Positions 35,980 through 44,432 of a stretch of DNA of 64,000 nucleotides are shown one piece after another; the first letter of the stretch is position 1; each line of letters opens with the position of its first letter. The DNA is from Belliella baltica DSM 15883 (GTDB taxonomy: Bacteria; Bacteroidota; Bacteroidia; Cytophagales; Cyclobacteriaceae). The notes below the pieces were generated by a model, which was given only the letters and a program-made list of their open reading frames with translations, did not search any database and had not been told where the DNA came from. The DNA lies in contig NC_018010.1 in NCBI RefSeq assembly GCF_000265405.1, positions 2,377,501 to 2,441,500 on the forward strand, read 5' to 3'. A program made the translations under genes and the position numbers.

Positions 35980-37578
35980 TTAATTAAAAGTTTTAAAACT
36001 AATTTCAGGTTCTGGATCTTTTGGCTCTTTGATTTGATCATTTTCAAAAGTAATGACTTGTTCAAGCCTACCATTGATGTTGAAGTATCTCCACAAACCC
36101 TCTTTCTTGCCATCAATCATTTGACCTTCTGAGGCTAGTCTTTCATTTTCATGAAAATAAGACCATTTTCCATTTGGCTTACCGTCTTTATAATTGCCTT
36201 CAGATTCTTTTTTTCCATTAACGTAATACGTTATTCTGGTTCCATTGCCATCTTTTAATGTGCCTTTTTCAAAGGTTTTGGTTCCTGTGAAATTATTATA
36301 TTCTCCAACATTTAACAATCTACCATTACTCCAATATTCTTCTTGTGTTAACTGTTTGTTGTCATAGAATAGTCCCCAGGTTCCTTCTTCAAATCCTAAA
36401 AAGTAACTTCCGACGGATTTTAACTGTCCTCCATCATAATAGTAGAACCATTGACCATTTTCAGAACCTAAATTATACTCTCCTTCGGCAATTAAAATTC
36501 CTATCTTATTAAAGTATTTCCAAAGACCAGTTTTTAAGTCGTTTTTATATTCTCCGATAGAATATAAATTTCCATCTGGAAAATAACTCTTCCACAAGCC
36601 ATCTTTTGAACCACTTTTGTATTGACCAACTACTGATACATCACCATTAGAGTGGTTTTCTATGTATTCACCAACTGGCACACCTAGCTCATATGTTTTT
36701 CTTTTAGACAGATTTCTATTCGGGAAAAACTCTTCCCATGTGCCCACAGGAATGTCGTTTTCATAATTTTCTACTCTAGCAACTCTTTTATTTTCATAAT
36801 AATATTTCCACTCGCCTGTTTTATTACCTCTTTCGTCATAATATTTTTCAGACTCTATTGTTTTTGTACCAGGAAAATATGAAAGCCACTTGCCCACTTT
36901 TCTTCCTTTATCAAATTCACCTTCCTGCCATATCATTTTGTTGTAAACATATTTCTTAAAAGGACCGTCAGGCTCTCCATCGATATAATTTACTTCTAAA
37001 ACCAATGATCCATCAAAATCATACTCTGAATATTTCCCTTCTAGTATACCATTTTTGTAATTTTCTCTAATAGCTATTGTAGGGGGAGTCATGTCATAGT
37101 AAGTAATCCAAAGACCATCTTTTTTTCCATTCAAATAATTACCTTCTATTTTAACCAAATTTGGATTGAAATTAGAAGCACTACTAGTTTTTGGGTGATA
37201 TTCTTTATAAGGACCTACGGGAATTGAGTCTTGAAAAACCAGTTCCAAACGTAAATTACCATATATGTCATATTCTTTAAATGGTCCGTTTAATTTGTTT
37301 TTTCGGTATTCAGCTTCGAGCCTTTTTACAAGTCCATTATAATATGCAATGGTAGTACCATCTCTGAGGCCATTTAAAAAGTTTGAAGTTTGAATTAGAT
37401 TCCCCGTTTTTGGATTTTCGAATTTCCATAAACCTTCCATAAGGTTATTTCTCATCAATCCTGTTCCAACAAATGTAGAATCCGAATTATAGATGGAAAC
37501 AATGTTGCCATTATTGTTTTGGGCTTGTAACGTGTCAGTTAAAAGAAAGAGGAGAAAAACTCCTAATATATATTTCAT
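35980..37578 (-). CDS. Exported MORN-repeat (YwqK-like) protein
   Basis: 532 residues from the ATG at 37578 ('MKYILGVFLLFLLTDTLQAQ' signal peptide). Nearly all of the mature part is a tandem array of about 20 MORN_2-type repeats of 22-24 residues with the core 'G.W..Y....L...G.Y..G', for example 'GLWKYFNKIGILIAEGEYNL' and 'GKWSYFHENERLASEGQMI'. Annotation tools usually call this 'toxin-antitoxin YwqK family antitoxin', but no toxin is beside it and export argues against that. It is probably a periplasmic or surface beta-sheet scaffold. Confidence 0.85.
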   Translation of the reverse strand: MKYILGVFLLFLLTDTLQAQNNNGNIVSIYNSDSTFVGTGLMRNNLMEGLWKFENPKTGNLIQTSNFLNGLRDGTTIAYYNGLVKRLEAEYRKNKLNGPFKEYDIYGNLRLELVFQDSIPVGPYKEYHPKTSSASNFNPNLVKIEGNYLNGKKDGLWITYYDMTPPTIAIRENYKNGILEGKYSEYDFDGSLVLEVNYIDGEPDGPFKKYVYNKMIWQEGEFDKGRKVGKWLSYFPGTKTIESEKYYDERGNKTGEWKYYYENKRVARVENYENDIPVGTWEEFFPNRNLSKRKTYELGVPVGEYIENHSNGDVSVVGQYKSGSKDGLWKSYFPDGNLYSIGEYKNDLKTGLWKYFNKIGILIAEGEYNLGSENGQWFYYYDGGQLKSVGSYFLGFEEGTWGLFYDNKQLTQEEYWSNGRLLNVGEYNNFTGTKTFEKGTLKDGNGTRITYYVNGKKESEGNYKDGKPNGKWSYFHENERLASEGQMIDGKKEGLWRYFNINGRLEQVITFENDQIKEPKDPEPEISFKTFN

Positions 37579-37749
37579 AATTCGATGGTTCGAGAGTTTC
37601 ATTAAGATTCAACTATTTTGTAAGTAAACTATAATATTTACTTTAAATACATTTTGAAATAGGAATTTTTTTTAATTGCACACTTATTGAGTACGAATAA
37701 GATCTAAGTCGGTTCTAAATTAGTTTAAATTAGCTTAATTCAGAAAGTT

Positions 37750-38310
37750 TTAACTGTCTTTATCTAAGATCAAATTGATATTTTCTAACAAGACTTCTTG
37801 CAACCTTGCTTGAGAGCTCAGGTAAGATATTTTTTTATGTAGAATGACAGTTTGTGAATCCTTAAGACAGTTTTTAAAATTAGTTTTTGTTAATTTTTTC
37901 TTTGTAGTTATAATGCTTTTATAATCAAATGGATCAAGGAAAGTTCCTATATGAAACTCTGAAAGATTTTCAAAAATAGTATTTTCATACAGGGTTATAA
38001 TTTCTCTCCCAAATTGAATAAAAATATACAAACCATGTCCCCACCAATTTAAAATTCGGATATTATAGCCTTTCGTCGCGTCAAAATCACGAATCAGATC
38101 TAATACCTGATAAGGACAGTTTTCCAAATTCATTCCATTTGAAACTTTTGAACCTTTGGCTCTCTTATGAATTTCTTCAAGTTTTGATTGAGGAAACAGG
38201 TTTGCAATTTCTGTAAAAATCTTAATGAAAATTGATTTTTGAATTTGGATTTTTTCAAATGTCAATTTGTCTTGTACAAAGTCAATATCGATTTTTGAAT
38301 TCAATATCAT
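37750..38310 (-). CDS. Hypothetical protein downstream of a FabH-like gene
   Basis: 186 residues without a recognised domain, signal peptide or membrane segment. It contains 'NWWGHGLYIFIQFGREIITLYE' and a Lys/Leu-rich C-terminus. The ATG lies one base after the fabH-like stop codon, so the two are almost certainly cotranscribed and perhaps translationally coupled. A role linked to the synthase is a guess from position only. Confidence 0.6.
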   Translation of the reverse strand: MILNSKIDIDFVQDKLTFEKIQIQKSIFIKIFTEIANLFPQSKLEEIHKRAKGSKVSNGMNLENCPYQVLDLIRDFDATKGYNIRILNWWGHGLYIFIQFGREIITLYENTIFENLSEFHIGTFLDPFDYKSIITTKKKLTKTNFKNCLKDSQTVILHKKISYLSSQARLQEVLLENINLILDKDS

Positions 38311-38311
38311 T

Positions 38312-39310
38312 CTACCAATTTAGTAAAGCTGACGCCCAAGTAAATCCACTTCCGAAAGCAGCCAATACAATCAAATCTCCTTCTTTCAATCTGCCTTGTT
38401 CCCATGCTTGACTAAGTGCAATCGGTATGGTTGCTGCGGTAGTATTACCAAGTTTCATGATGTTGTTGAAAACCTTTTCATCACTCAAACCCATTTTTTG
38501 TTGGATATAATTGCTTATTCTCAAATTGGCTTGGTGAGGAACAAGCAAGTCAATCTCAGATTTGTCTTTTCCATTGGCCTCTAAAGCTTCGTGAATTACC
38601 TCAGAAAAACGTACGACAGCGTGCTTAAATACCGTATTGCCATTCATGAACATCTTGAAACTTGGCTGGTTGATAATCTCTGGTGATAGCCTTACTTCTC
38701 TACTACTGCCTGGGTCTTTTAGATACAATTCTTCGGCATAATCTCCATCAGCATAAAGGTGTGTTGATAAAATCCCAGGCTGATCACTTTCTACAGCTTG
38801 TAATATTGCAGCTCCGGCACCATCTGCGAAAATAACAGCACTTGATCTACCTGCATCAGATTTGTCCAATGCAGATGATTGTATTTCAGCACCTACCACC
38901 AAAACGGATTTGTACATTCCTGTTTTTATGAATTGATCAGCAACAGAGAGCGCATAAATAAAACCAGAACAAGCATTTCTGACGTCTAAAGCAGGTACGC
39001 CTTGAATTCCTAATTCTCTTTGCAACAAAACTCCATTTCCTGGAACAAAATAATCAGGTGTTATAGTCGCAAAAACAATGAAATCAATTTCTTTGGCGTC
39101 AATTCCAGCTCTTTTAAGTGCCATTTTTGAAGCTTCGAAAGACATGCTTGTAACTGTGTCCTTGCCAGGTGTAAACCATCTTCGTTCTTCTATGCCTGTT
39201 TTTTCTACTATCCATTCATTATTTGTGTCCATGATGGATGACAAATATTCATTGGTGATGATCTGATCTGGAACATAATGTCCAACTCCAGTGATTCTGG
39301 ATTTTTTCAT
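38312..39310 (-). CDS. 3-oxoacyl-ACP synthase III family protein
   Basis: 332 residues. The KASIII triad is complete: Cys in 'DVRNACSGFIYAL' (about 114), His in 'LLVPHQANLRI' and Asn in 'KLGNTTAATIPIAL'. It condenses an acyl-CoA with malonyl-ACP to start fatty acid synthesis or a related product. The 'TGIEERRW' and 'FATITPDYFVPGNG' blocks fit FabH. No other fab or acpP genes flank it, so it may be a second FabH with a special primer. Followed one base later by a hypothetical gene. Confidence 0.88.
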   Translation of the reverse strand: MKKSRITGVGHYVPDQIITNEYLSSIMDTNNEWIVEKTGIEERRWFTPGKDTVTSMSFEASKMALKRAGIDAKEIDFIVFATITPDYFVPGNGVLLQRELGIQGVPALDVRNACSGFIYALSVADQFIKTGMYKSVLVVGAEIQSSALDKSDAGRSSAVIFADGAGAAILQAVESDQPGILSTHLYADGDYAEELYLKDPGSSREVRLSPEIINQPSFKMFMNGNTVFKHAVVRFSEVIHEALEANGKDKSEIDLLVPHQANLRISNYIQQKMGLSDEKVFNNIMKLGNTTAATIPIALSQAWEQGRLKEGDLIVLAAFGSGFTWASALLNW

Positions 39311-39437
39311 ACGTTTTTTGTTATAATTGGGCTTTGTCGATTAGTATTGCTAGGCATTTTCTTACAACAAATATACCAAGCAACTTCTTTATTGTTTTGA
39401 TAAAAAGTTGGTAAATCAATAATGTGTAAATTATTTA

Positions 39438-40136
39438 TTATCCAAATAAAGTATAGTTTCCAAATTGATCCATCGGTGAAGTTTTTCTTAGTACAGAAGC
39501 AGTATCATTACTAACTGTATTCACTAAAGGGCTGACAGAATAACTGATCATTTCTGATGTTTGATAGGGGAGGAGCATTTCTAAAAGTTCTTTTTCACTA
39601 GAATAAGAATCTAACCATTTTTTTTCATCTTCTTTTTTGAGAATAACAGGCATTCTGTCATGAATATCTTTCACCAAACCATTTGGTTCTGTTGTCAAAA
39701 TCAAAAAGGTATGATTCAATTCGCCCTTATCATTCTCGTATTCTTCCCAAATTCCCGCAAAAGAAAATAGGCTCTCGTCTGCAAGTGTGAATCTATATGG
39801 AGTTTTTGTTTTCTTCCCAATTCTTTTCCATTCAAAAAAACCATCCGCAGGAATCAAACATCTCCTCTTTTCAAAAGAAGATTTGAACGAAATTTTTTGA
39901 TTGATTGTCTCCGCTCGTGCATTAATTAGCTTCTGGGAAACTGGCTTGTTTTTAGCAAAATCAGGAGTAATTCCCCAATAAAAAAAGGAAAAACCTTTTG
40001 GGCTATCTGAGGTGAGAACAGGTAGAAGTTGCGTAGGAGCAATGTTGAATCTAGGTTTGAAATCACCCAGCATTTCTGCTTGAAATCTTTCTTCTAATTC
40101 TATTTTACTTTTATTGAGGGAGTATCTACCGCACAT
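39438..40136 (-). CDS. SOS response-associated peptidase (SRAP/HMCES family)
   Basis: 232 residues. It begins 'MCGRYSLNKSK', so Cys2 becomes the N-terminal residue that forms a thiazolidine crosslink with abasic sites in single-stranded DNA. Other conserved blocks are 'RFNIAPTQLLPVL', 'NARAETINQKISFKSSF', 'RCLIPADGFFEWK' (active-site Glu) and 'HDRMPVIL' (His). Role: protects abasic DNA during replication. Located 23 bases downstream of the YheT hydrolase gene. Confidence 0.95.
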   Translation of the reverse strand: MCGRYSLNKSKIELEERFQAEMLGDFKPRFNIAPTQLLPVLTSDSPKGFSFFYWGITPDFAKNKPVSQKLINARAETINQKISFKSSFEKRRCLIPADGFFEWKRIGKKTKTPYRFTLADESLFSFAGIWEEYENDKGELNHTFLILTTEPNGLVKDIHDRMPVILKKEDEKKWLDSYSSEKELLEMLLPYQTSEMISYSVSPLVNTVSNDTASVLRKTSPMDQFGNYTLFG

Positions 40137-40159
40137 GGATTTTTGATTATTTTGTCAAA

Positions 40160-41119
40160 TTAATGATCTGCATTGATAAATTCAAATGCTCTCTTTTCAG
40201 ACCAATAGATATCAGAGCTTTTTCTAGGGCTGAAGCCAACATGGCCTCCATATTTTGGGAATTCCATCCAAACTTGATCTAGGTTTCTCGCTTGACCTAT
40301 TGGGAAACATTGTTCACTTAAAAATGGATCATTTTGAGCATTTAGAATCAAAGTAGGTATTTGAATCTGATCTATAAAATACAAGGATGAATTTTGTTCA
40401 TAATAGTCATGTGCATCTTTGAAACCATGAAGTGGACCTGTGAAATTGTCATCAAAATCTTGGAGTGTTTTGATTTTCCTAAGCGTACCCACGGGGATTT
40501 TATCAGGAAAAATCAAAGACTTTTTAATCACTTTTTCTTTCAAGGTGGATAAAAACCTTTTCGAATAAAGAATATTTTCGGCTGAAGAAATTTTGATACA
40601 AGAACTTTCTAAATGTAAGGGAACTGAGATAGCTACACCTTTTTTTATTTTTGGATTTCTTTTACGTTTTTCGCCAAGATACTTTAAAGTTAAATTACCA
40701 CCGAGACTGAAACCAACCAAAAAGATTTTTAAGTAGGATTTAGCTGCGTGATTGACTACGGTGTCTAAGTCATAAGTAGCTCCTGAATGATAAAAGATTG
40801 GTTTTTTATTCATTTCTTCACTGCACCCCCGAAAGTTCCAATTCAAAACATCAAAATTTTTTGAAAAAAATTGATGAGCCATTCCAAGCATGTAAGGTCT
40901 TTGACTATTTCCCTCCAAACCATGACTAATAATGACCAATTGGTCACTACCTTTTTTCAGCCAATCCAAATCTAAAAAATCACCATCTGAAGTGCTAATC
41001 CTTTCTCTCTCAAATGATAAGGGTATTGAGTTTCTAAACAATGCTGGTACGATAGTTTGCATATGACCATTGAATAGCCATTTTGGATTTTCGTAATCTA
41101 TATTTTTAATCAGCGGCAT
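40160..41119 (-). CDS. YheT-family alpha/beta hydrolase
   Basis: 319 residues. 'WLFNGHMQTIVPALFR' at the N-terminus and 'RPYMLGMAHQFFSKNFDVLNWNFRGCSEE' are signatures of the YheT/ABHD1-3 group. The nucleophile elbow is 'LVGFSLGGNLTLKYLGE' (Ser), followed by Asp in 'ILNAQNDPFLS' and His in 'KYGGHVGFSPR'. It is probably a lipase or esterase of unknown substrate. The N-terminus lacks a signal peptide. Confidence 0.92.
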   Translation of the reverse strand: MPLIKNIDYENPKWLFNGHMQTIVPALFRNSIPLSFERERISTSDGDFLDLDWLKKGSDQLVIISHGLEGNSQRPYMLGMAHQFFSKNFDVLNWNFRGCSEEMNKKPIFYHSGATYDLDTVVNHAAKSYLKIFLVGFSLGGNLTLKYLGEKRKRNPKIKKGVAISVPLHLESSCIKISSAENILYSKRFLSTLKEKVIKKSLIFPDKIPVGTLRKIKTLQDFDDNFTGPLHGFKDAHDYYEQNSSLYFIDQIQIPTLILNAQNDPFLSEQCFPIGQARNLDQVWMEFPKYGGHVGFSPRKSSDIYWSEKRAFEFINADH

Positions 41120-41243
41120 TTGAAATCAATATGTGTAAATTCTACATTTCCAAACTTGAAAATACTATTATTAAATTTGATTAAAGACAATTTAAGAACT
41201 ATTTTTGACCTGCTGAAAATTTGACTAGGATACTAAAAAGCTT

Positions 41244-42923
41244 ATGGCCGAAATAATAAGAATGCCCAAGATGAGTGACACCATGGAAGAAGGGGTGATC
41301 GCAGCGTGGTTGAAGAAAGTTGGTGATGAAGTAAAACCAGGTGATATTTTAGCAGAAGTGGAGACTGACAAAGCTACCATGGAACTAGAATCTTACGAAG
41401 AGGGTGTTTTGCTTCACATTGGTGTGGAAGAAAAAGATGCTGTGCCTGTAAATGGTGTGATTGCTATAATTGGTGAAAAGGGAGAAAATATTGACAATTT
41501 GCTCAAAGAAGCGAATAGTGGAGATGCTCCCGCAAAATCAGAATCAAAAAGTGATAAGGAGGACGTTAAGGAAGAAAAGCCTGAAAAGGCTGCAGAGCCT
41601 AAAGAATCCGCCAAAACTGAATCCATCGATACATCTGGAATCAATGCTAATTTGATTACCATGCCTAAAATGTCAGATACGATGACAGAGGGAGTAATTG
41701 CTTCATGGTTGAAGAAAGTTGGTGATGAGATCAAAGCAGGTGATATTATCGCTGAAGTGGAGACAGATAAAGCCACGATGGAGCTTGAATCTTATGATGA
41801 TGGGATTTTATTGCATATCGGAGTTGAAGCTGGTGAGGCTGTTGAAATAGATGGTGTGATTGCTGTGATTGGAGAAAAAGGTGCAGACTATGAAACTTTG
41901 ATCAAAGCACATCAATCTAAAGGAGGATCAACTGAAGAGGCGCAATCAGAAGTTAAAAAAGAAGAAAAGGCTCCTGAAAAAGCTGAGGAAAAGAAAGAAG
42001 AAAAGCCTGCACCGAAAGAAAGTAGTTCAGCAAGCTCCACCACTGATGGCGGAAGAGTAAAAGCTTCTCCACTTGCCAAGAAGCTTGCATCTGACAAAGG
42101 AGTTGATATTTCTTTGGTAAAAGGTTCTGGAGAAGGTGGAAGAATTGTAAAAAGAGATATAGAAAGCTTTGATCCAGCATCCGTAAAAGCTCCTGCTGCC
42201 AAAGCTTCGGAGGGAAGTACTTCAGTGCCTGCCTTAGGTCAAGAATCCTTCAAAGAAGAGAAAGTTTCTCAAATGCGTAAAGTGATAGCTAAGAGATTGG
42301 CTGAAAGTAAATTCAATGCTCCTCATTTCTACTTGACCATGGAAATCAACATGGATAAGGCAATTGAAGCGAGAAAAAGTATGAATGAAATAGCACCTGT
42401 GAAGATTTCTTTCAATGATATGGTGATCAAAGCCGCTGCAGCGGCTTTGCGTCAGCATCCAAAAGTAAATTCTTCTTGGTTAGGTGATAAAATCAGATAC
42501 AATGACCACATCCACATCGGAATGGCAGTAGCTGTAGAAGAAGGACTTTTGGTGCCTGTGATCAGATTTGCTGATAACAAATCCCTTTCTCAAATATCAA
42601 ATGAAGCTAAATCTCTTGGAGGAAAAGCCAAAAACAAAGAATTACAGCCAAAAGATTGGGAAGGCAACACTTTCACCATTTCTAACCTTGGAATGTTTGG
42701 AATTGATGAATTTACAGCAATTATAAATCCTCCAGATGCTTGTATAATGGCAGTAGGAGGGATTAAAGAAACGGTGATCGTCAAAGATGGTCAGATGGTA
42801 ATTGGAAACTTGATGAAAGTTACCTTATCATGTGATCATAGAGTAGTCGATGGAGCTGTTGGTTCTGCCTTTCTCCAGACTTTCAAAAATCTTTTGGAGG
42901 ATCCAGTTAGAATCTTGATCTAA
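41244..42923 (+). CDS. Pyruvate dehydrogenase E2 (dihydrolipoamide acetyltransferase)
   Basis: 559 residues. Two lipoyl domains (about 1-77 and 132-208), each with 'EVETDKATMELESY' holding the lipoyl lysine, separated by Ala/Glu/Lys/Pro-rich linkers. Then the subunit-binding domain ('KASPLAKKLASDKGVDISLV', about 272) and the catalytic domain with 'SCDHRVVDGAVGSAFL' (active-site His). It transfers acetyl groups from E1 to CoA. E1 and E3 genes are not in the window. The two lipoyl segments are also very similar in DNA, which indicates internal duplication. Confidence 0.93.
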   Translation: MAEIIRMPKMSDTMEEGVIAAWLKKVGDEVKPGDILAEVETDKATMELESYEEGVLLHIGVEEKDAVPVNGVIAIIGEKGENIDNLLKEANSGDAPAKSESKSDKEDVKEEKPEKAAEPKESAKTESIDTSGINANLITMPKMSDTMTEGVIASWLKKVGDEIKAGDIIAEVETDKATMELESYDDGILLHIGVEAGEAVEIDGVIAVIGEKGADYETLIKAHQSKGGSTEEAQSEVKKEEKAPEKAEEKKEEKPAPKESSSASSTTDGGRVKASPLAKKLASDKGVDISLVKGSGEGGRIVKRDIESFDPASVKAPAAKASEGSTSVPALGQESFKEEKVSQMRKVIAKRLAESKFNAPHFYLTMEINMDKAIEARKSMNEIAPVKISFNDMVIKAAAAALRQHPKVNSSWLGDKIRYNDHIHIGMAVAVEEGLLVPVIRFADNKSLSQISNEAKSLGGKAKNKELQPKDWEGNTFTISNLGMFGIDEFTAIINPPDACIMAVGGIKETVIVKDGQMVIGNLMKVTLSCDHRVVDGAVGSAFLQTFKNLLEDPVRILI

Positions 42924-42944
42924 AATTTATTGAATAAATATGTC

Positions 42945-42971
42945 AAAAAGTCCTGTTTCGCAGGACTTTTT
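42945..42971 (+). terminator. Terminator after the E2 gene
   Basis: AAAAAGTCCTG (42945-42955), five-base loop, CAGGACTTTTT (42961-42971). Confidence 0.9.
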
Positions 42972-43085
42972 GCTTTTTGTATAGTTATTGATAAAATGTT
43001 CAGATGAATTCGATATGATTTGGATTTTTAAGTCTGAAATTTTATTCATGGTGTAAGTTTATTAACATATAACTCAAAGAGGAAA

Positions 43086-43628
43086 ATGGAAAAATTGAAA
43101 TCAACCACAGTAGTGGCGATTAAGCATAATGGAGAGGTAGTAATCGGTGCTGATGGACAAGCTACCTTAGGTAATACAATTGCAAAGAGTAGTGTCAATA
43201 AAATAAGAAGACTCCAAGGAGGCAAGATTGTAACAGGGTTTGCAGGATCTACTGCAGATGCGTTTACACTTTTAGAAAAGTTTGAAGAGAAATTGGGTGC
43301 TTTTGGGAATAACATGAAGAGAGCAGCTGTGGAACTTGCCAAAGAGTGGAGAACAGACCGCATGCTTTCCAAGCTTGAGGCGATGATGATTGTAGCGGAT
43401 GCTCAAGACATACTGATTATCTCAGGCACAGGAGATGTGATCGAGCCAGATATGGAAATTGCCACCATTGGTTCTGGGAGTATGTATGCGCAGTCTGCAG
43501 CCCGTGCTTTGAAGAAGTTTGCTCCACAATTGTCAGCTGAAGAAATGGTCAGAGAAAGCCTAGGGATAGCTGCCGATGTCTGTATCTACACTAATCACAA
43601 TTTGGTGGTCGAGAAAGTGACTTTATAA
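43086..43628 (+). CDS. hslV: ATP-dependent protease subunit HslV
   Basis: 180 residues. The N-terminal threonine nucleophile follows a short propeptide ('MEKLKS' then 'TTVVAIKHNGEVVIGADGQA'), and 'GFAGSTADAFTLLEKFEEKL' and 'AIGSGSMYAQSAARAL'-like segments ('IGSGSMYAQSAARAL') complete the proteasome-beta-type fold. HslV forms a double hexamer capped by the HslU ATPase. hslU is not adjacent, unlike in proteobacteria; it is likely encoded elsewhere. Its own terminator follows. Confidence 0.95.
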   Translation: MEKLKSTTVVAIKHNGEVVIGADGQATLGNTIAKSSVNKIRRLQGGKIVTGFAGSTADAFTLLEKFEEKLGAFGNNMKRAAVELAKEWRTDRMLSKLEAMMIVADAQDILIISGTGDVIEPDMEIATIGSGSMYAQSAARALKKFAPQLSAEEMVRESLGIAADVCIYTNHNLVVEKVTL

Positions 43629-43635
43629 TCGAAAT

Positions 43636-43690
43636 TGTCCTTTTGGTGAATGAATTTAATCCGTTCTTTCCAAAAGGACATTTATTTTTA
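43636..43690 (+). terminator. Terminator after hslV
   Basis: TGTCCTTTTGG (43636-43646) pairs with CCAAAAGGACA (43670-43680), followed by a long T-rich run. Confidence 0.78.
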
Positions 43691-43756
43691 TTTTTTAAAT
43701 AAAGCTAAACCTCTAAGGACTTTTTAGGGTTATGATGGTAGTAAAATAAAAGCATC

Positions 43757-44422
43757 ATGGAAAAAGTAATTGCTAAGAAAACTGCCAAAGTAGATTATAA
43801 AAGCAAAATCATAACAGGATACATCAATCATGTTTTGGAACATGGGCACGAGCCAGTTTCAGTATTTAAGTTTGCCAAGGATTTAAAAATGAAGGAAGAG
43901 GAGTTTTATAACTATTTCACTTCTTTCGAATCTATCAAATCTGCGGTTTGGGCTTATTTATTTGAAGCAACAGTAAGTGGTATTGAGTCTCAAGAAGTTT
44001 ATAGAGAGTATTCTGCCAGAGAAAAATTGCTTAGCTTTTTGTTTACTTGGATTGAGGAATTAAAGAAAAACAGATCTTATTTATTGTCTATATATGGAAA
44101 TAAAAAAGACCTTAGAAATATCCTTCCTACTGAGGTAAAAGAATTCAAATCTAAGTTCAAAGATTTTGCTAATGAGATAATCTTGGAGGGGAAAGAAACT
44201 GAAGAGATAGCTAGTCGACCAATTATCAGTGATAGATACGACGAAGCATTGTGGCTACAAGCTTGGTTTGTTTTCCAATTTTGGTTGAATGATACTTCTC
44301 CAGCATTTGAGAAAACAGATGCGGCTATTGAAAAATCTGTAAATCTAGCTTTTGACTTGATGGGAAAAAGTGCTTTGGATACATTTATAGATTTTGCAAA
44401 ATTCTTATATCAAAACAAATAA
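43757..44422 (+). CDS. TetR-family regulator
   Basis: 221 residues. The N-terminal 70 residues show a TetR-like layout: 'KIITGYINHVLEHGHEPVSV' then 'FKFAKDLKMKEEEFYNYFTS' for the HTH. The C-terminal helical domain is a TetR_C type. It is a diverged HTH, but the fold and length fit. It ends 10 bases before the ABC1 kinase gene, so regulator and kinase form one unit. The ligand is unknown. Confidence 0.82.
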   Translation: MEKVIAKKTAKVDYKSKIITGYINHVLEHGHEPVSVFKFAKDLKMKEEEFYNYFTSFESIKSAVWAYLFEATVSGIESQEVYREYSAREKLLSFLFTWIEELKKNRSYLLSIYGNKKDLRNILPTEVKEFKSKFKDFANEIILEGKETEEIASRPIISDRYDEALWLQAWFVFQFWLNDTSPAFEKTDAAIEKSVNLAFDLMGKSALDTFIDFAKFLYQNK

Positions 44423-44432
44423 TTCAGGAATC

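Noticed and set aside
35859..36116. An 85-codon minus-strand frame overlapping the end of the MORN gene
   Set aside because: Shadow of the MORN gene and the small Lacal_2735 gene in another frame.
35980..37578. Periodic pattern suspected to be a CRISPR array
   Set aside because: The period is protein-level (MORN repeats of 22-24 codons) with diverged DNA and no spacers.
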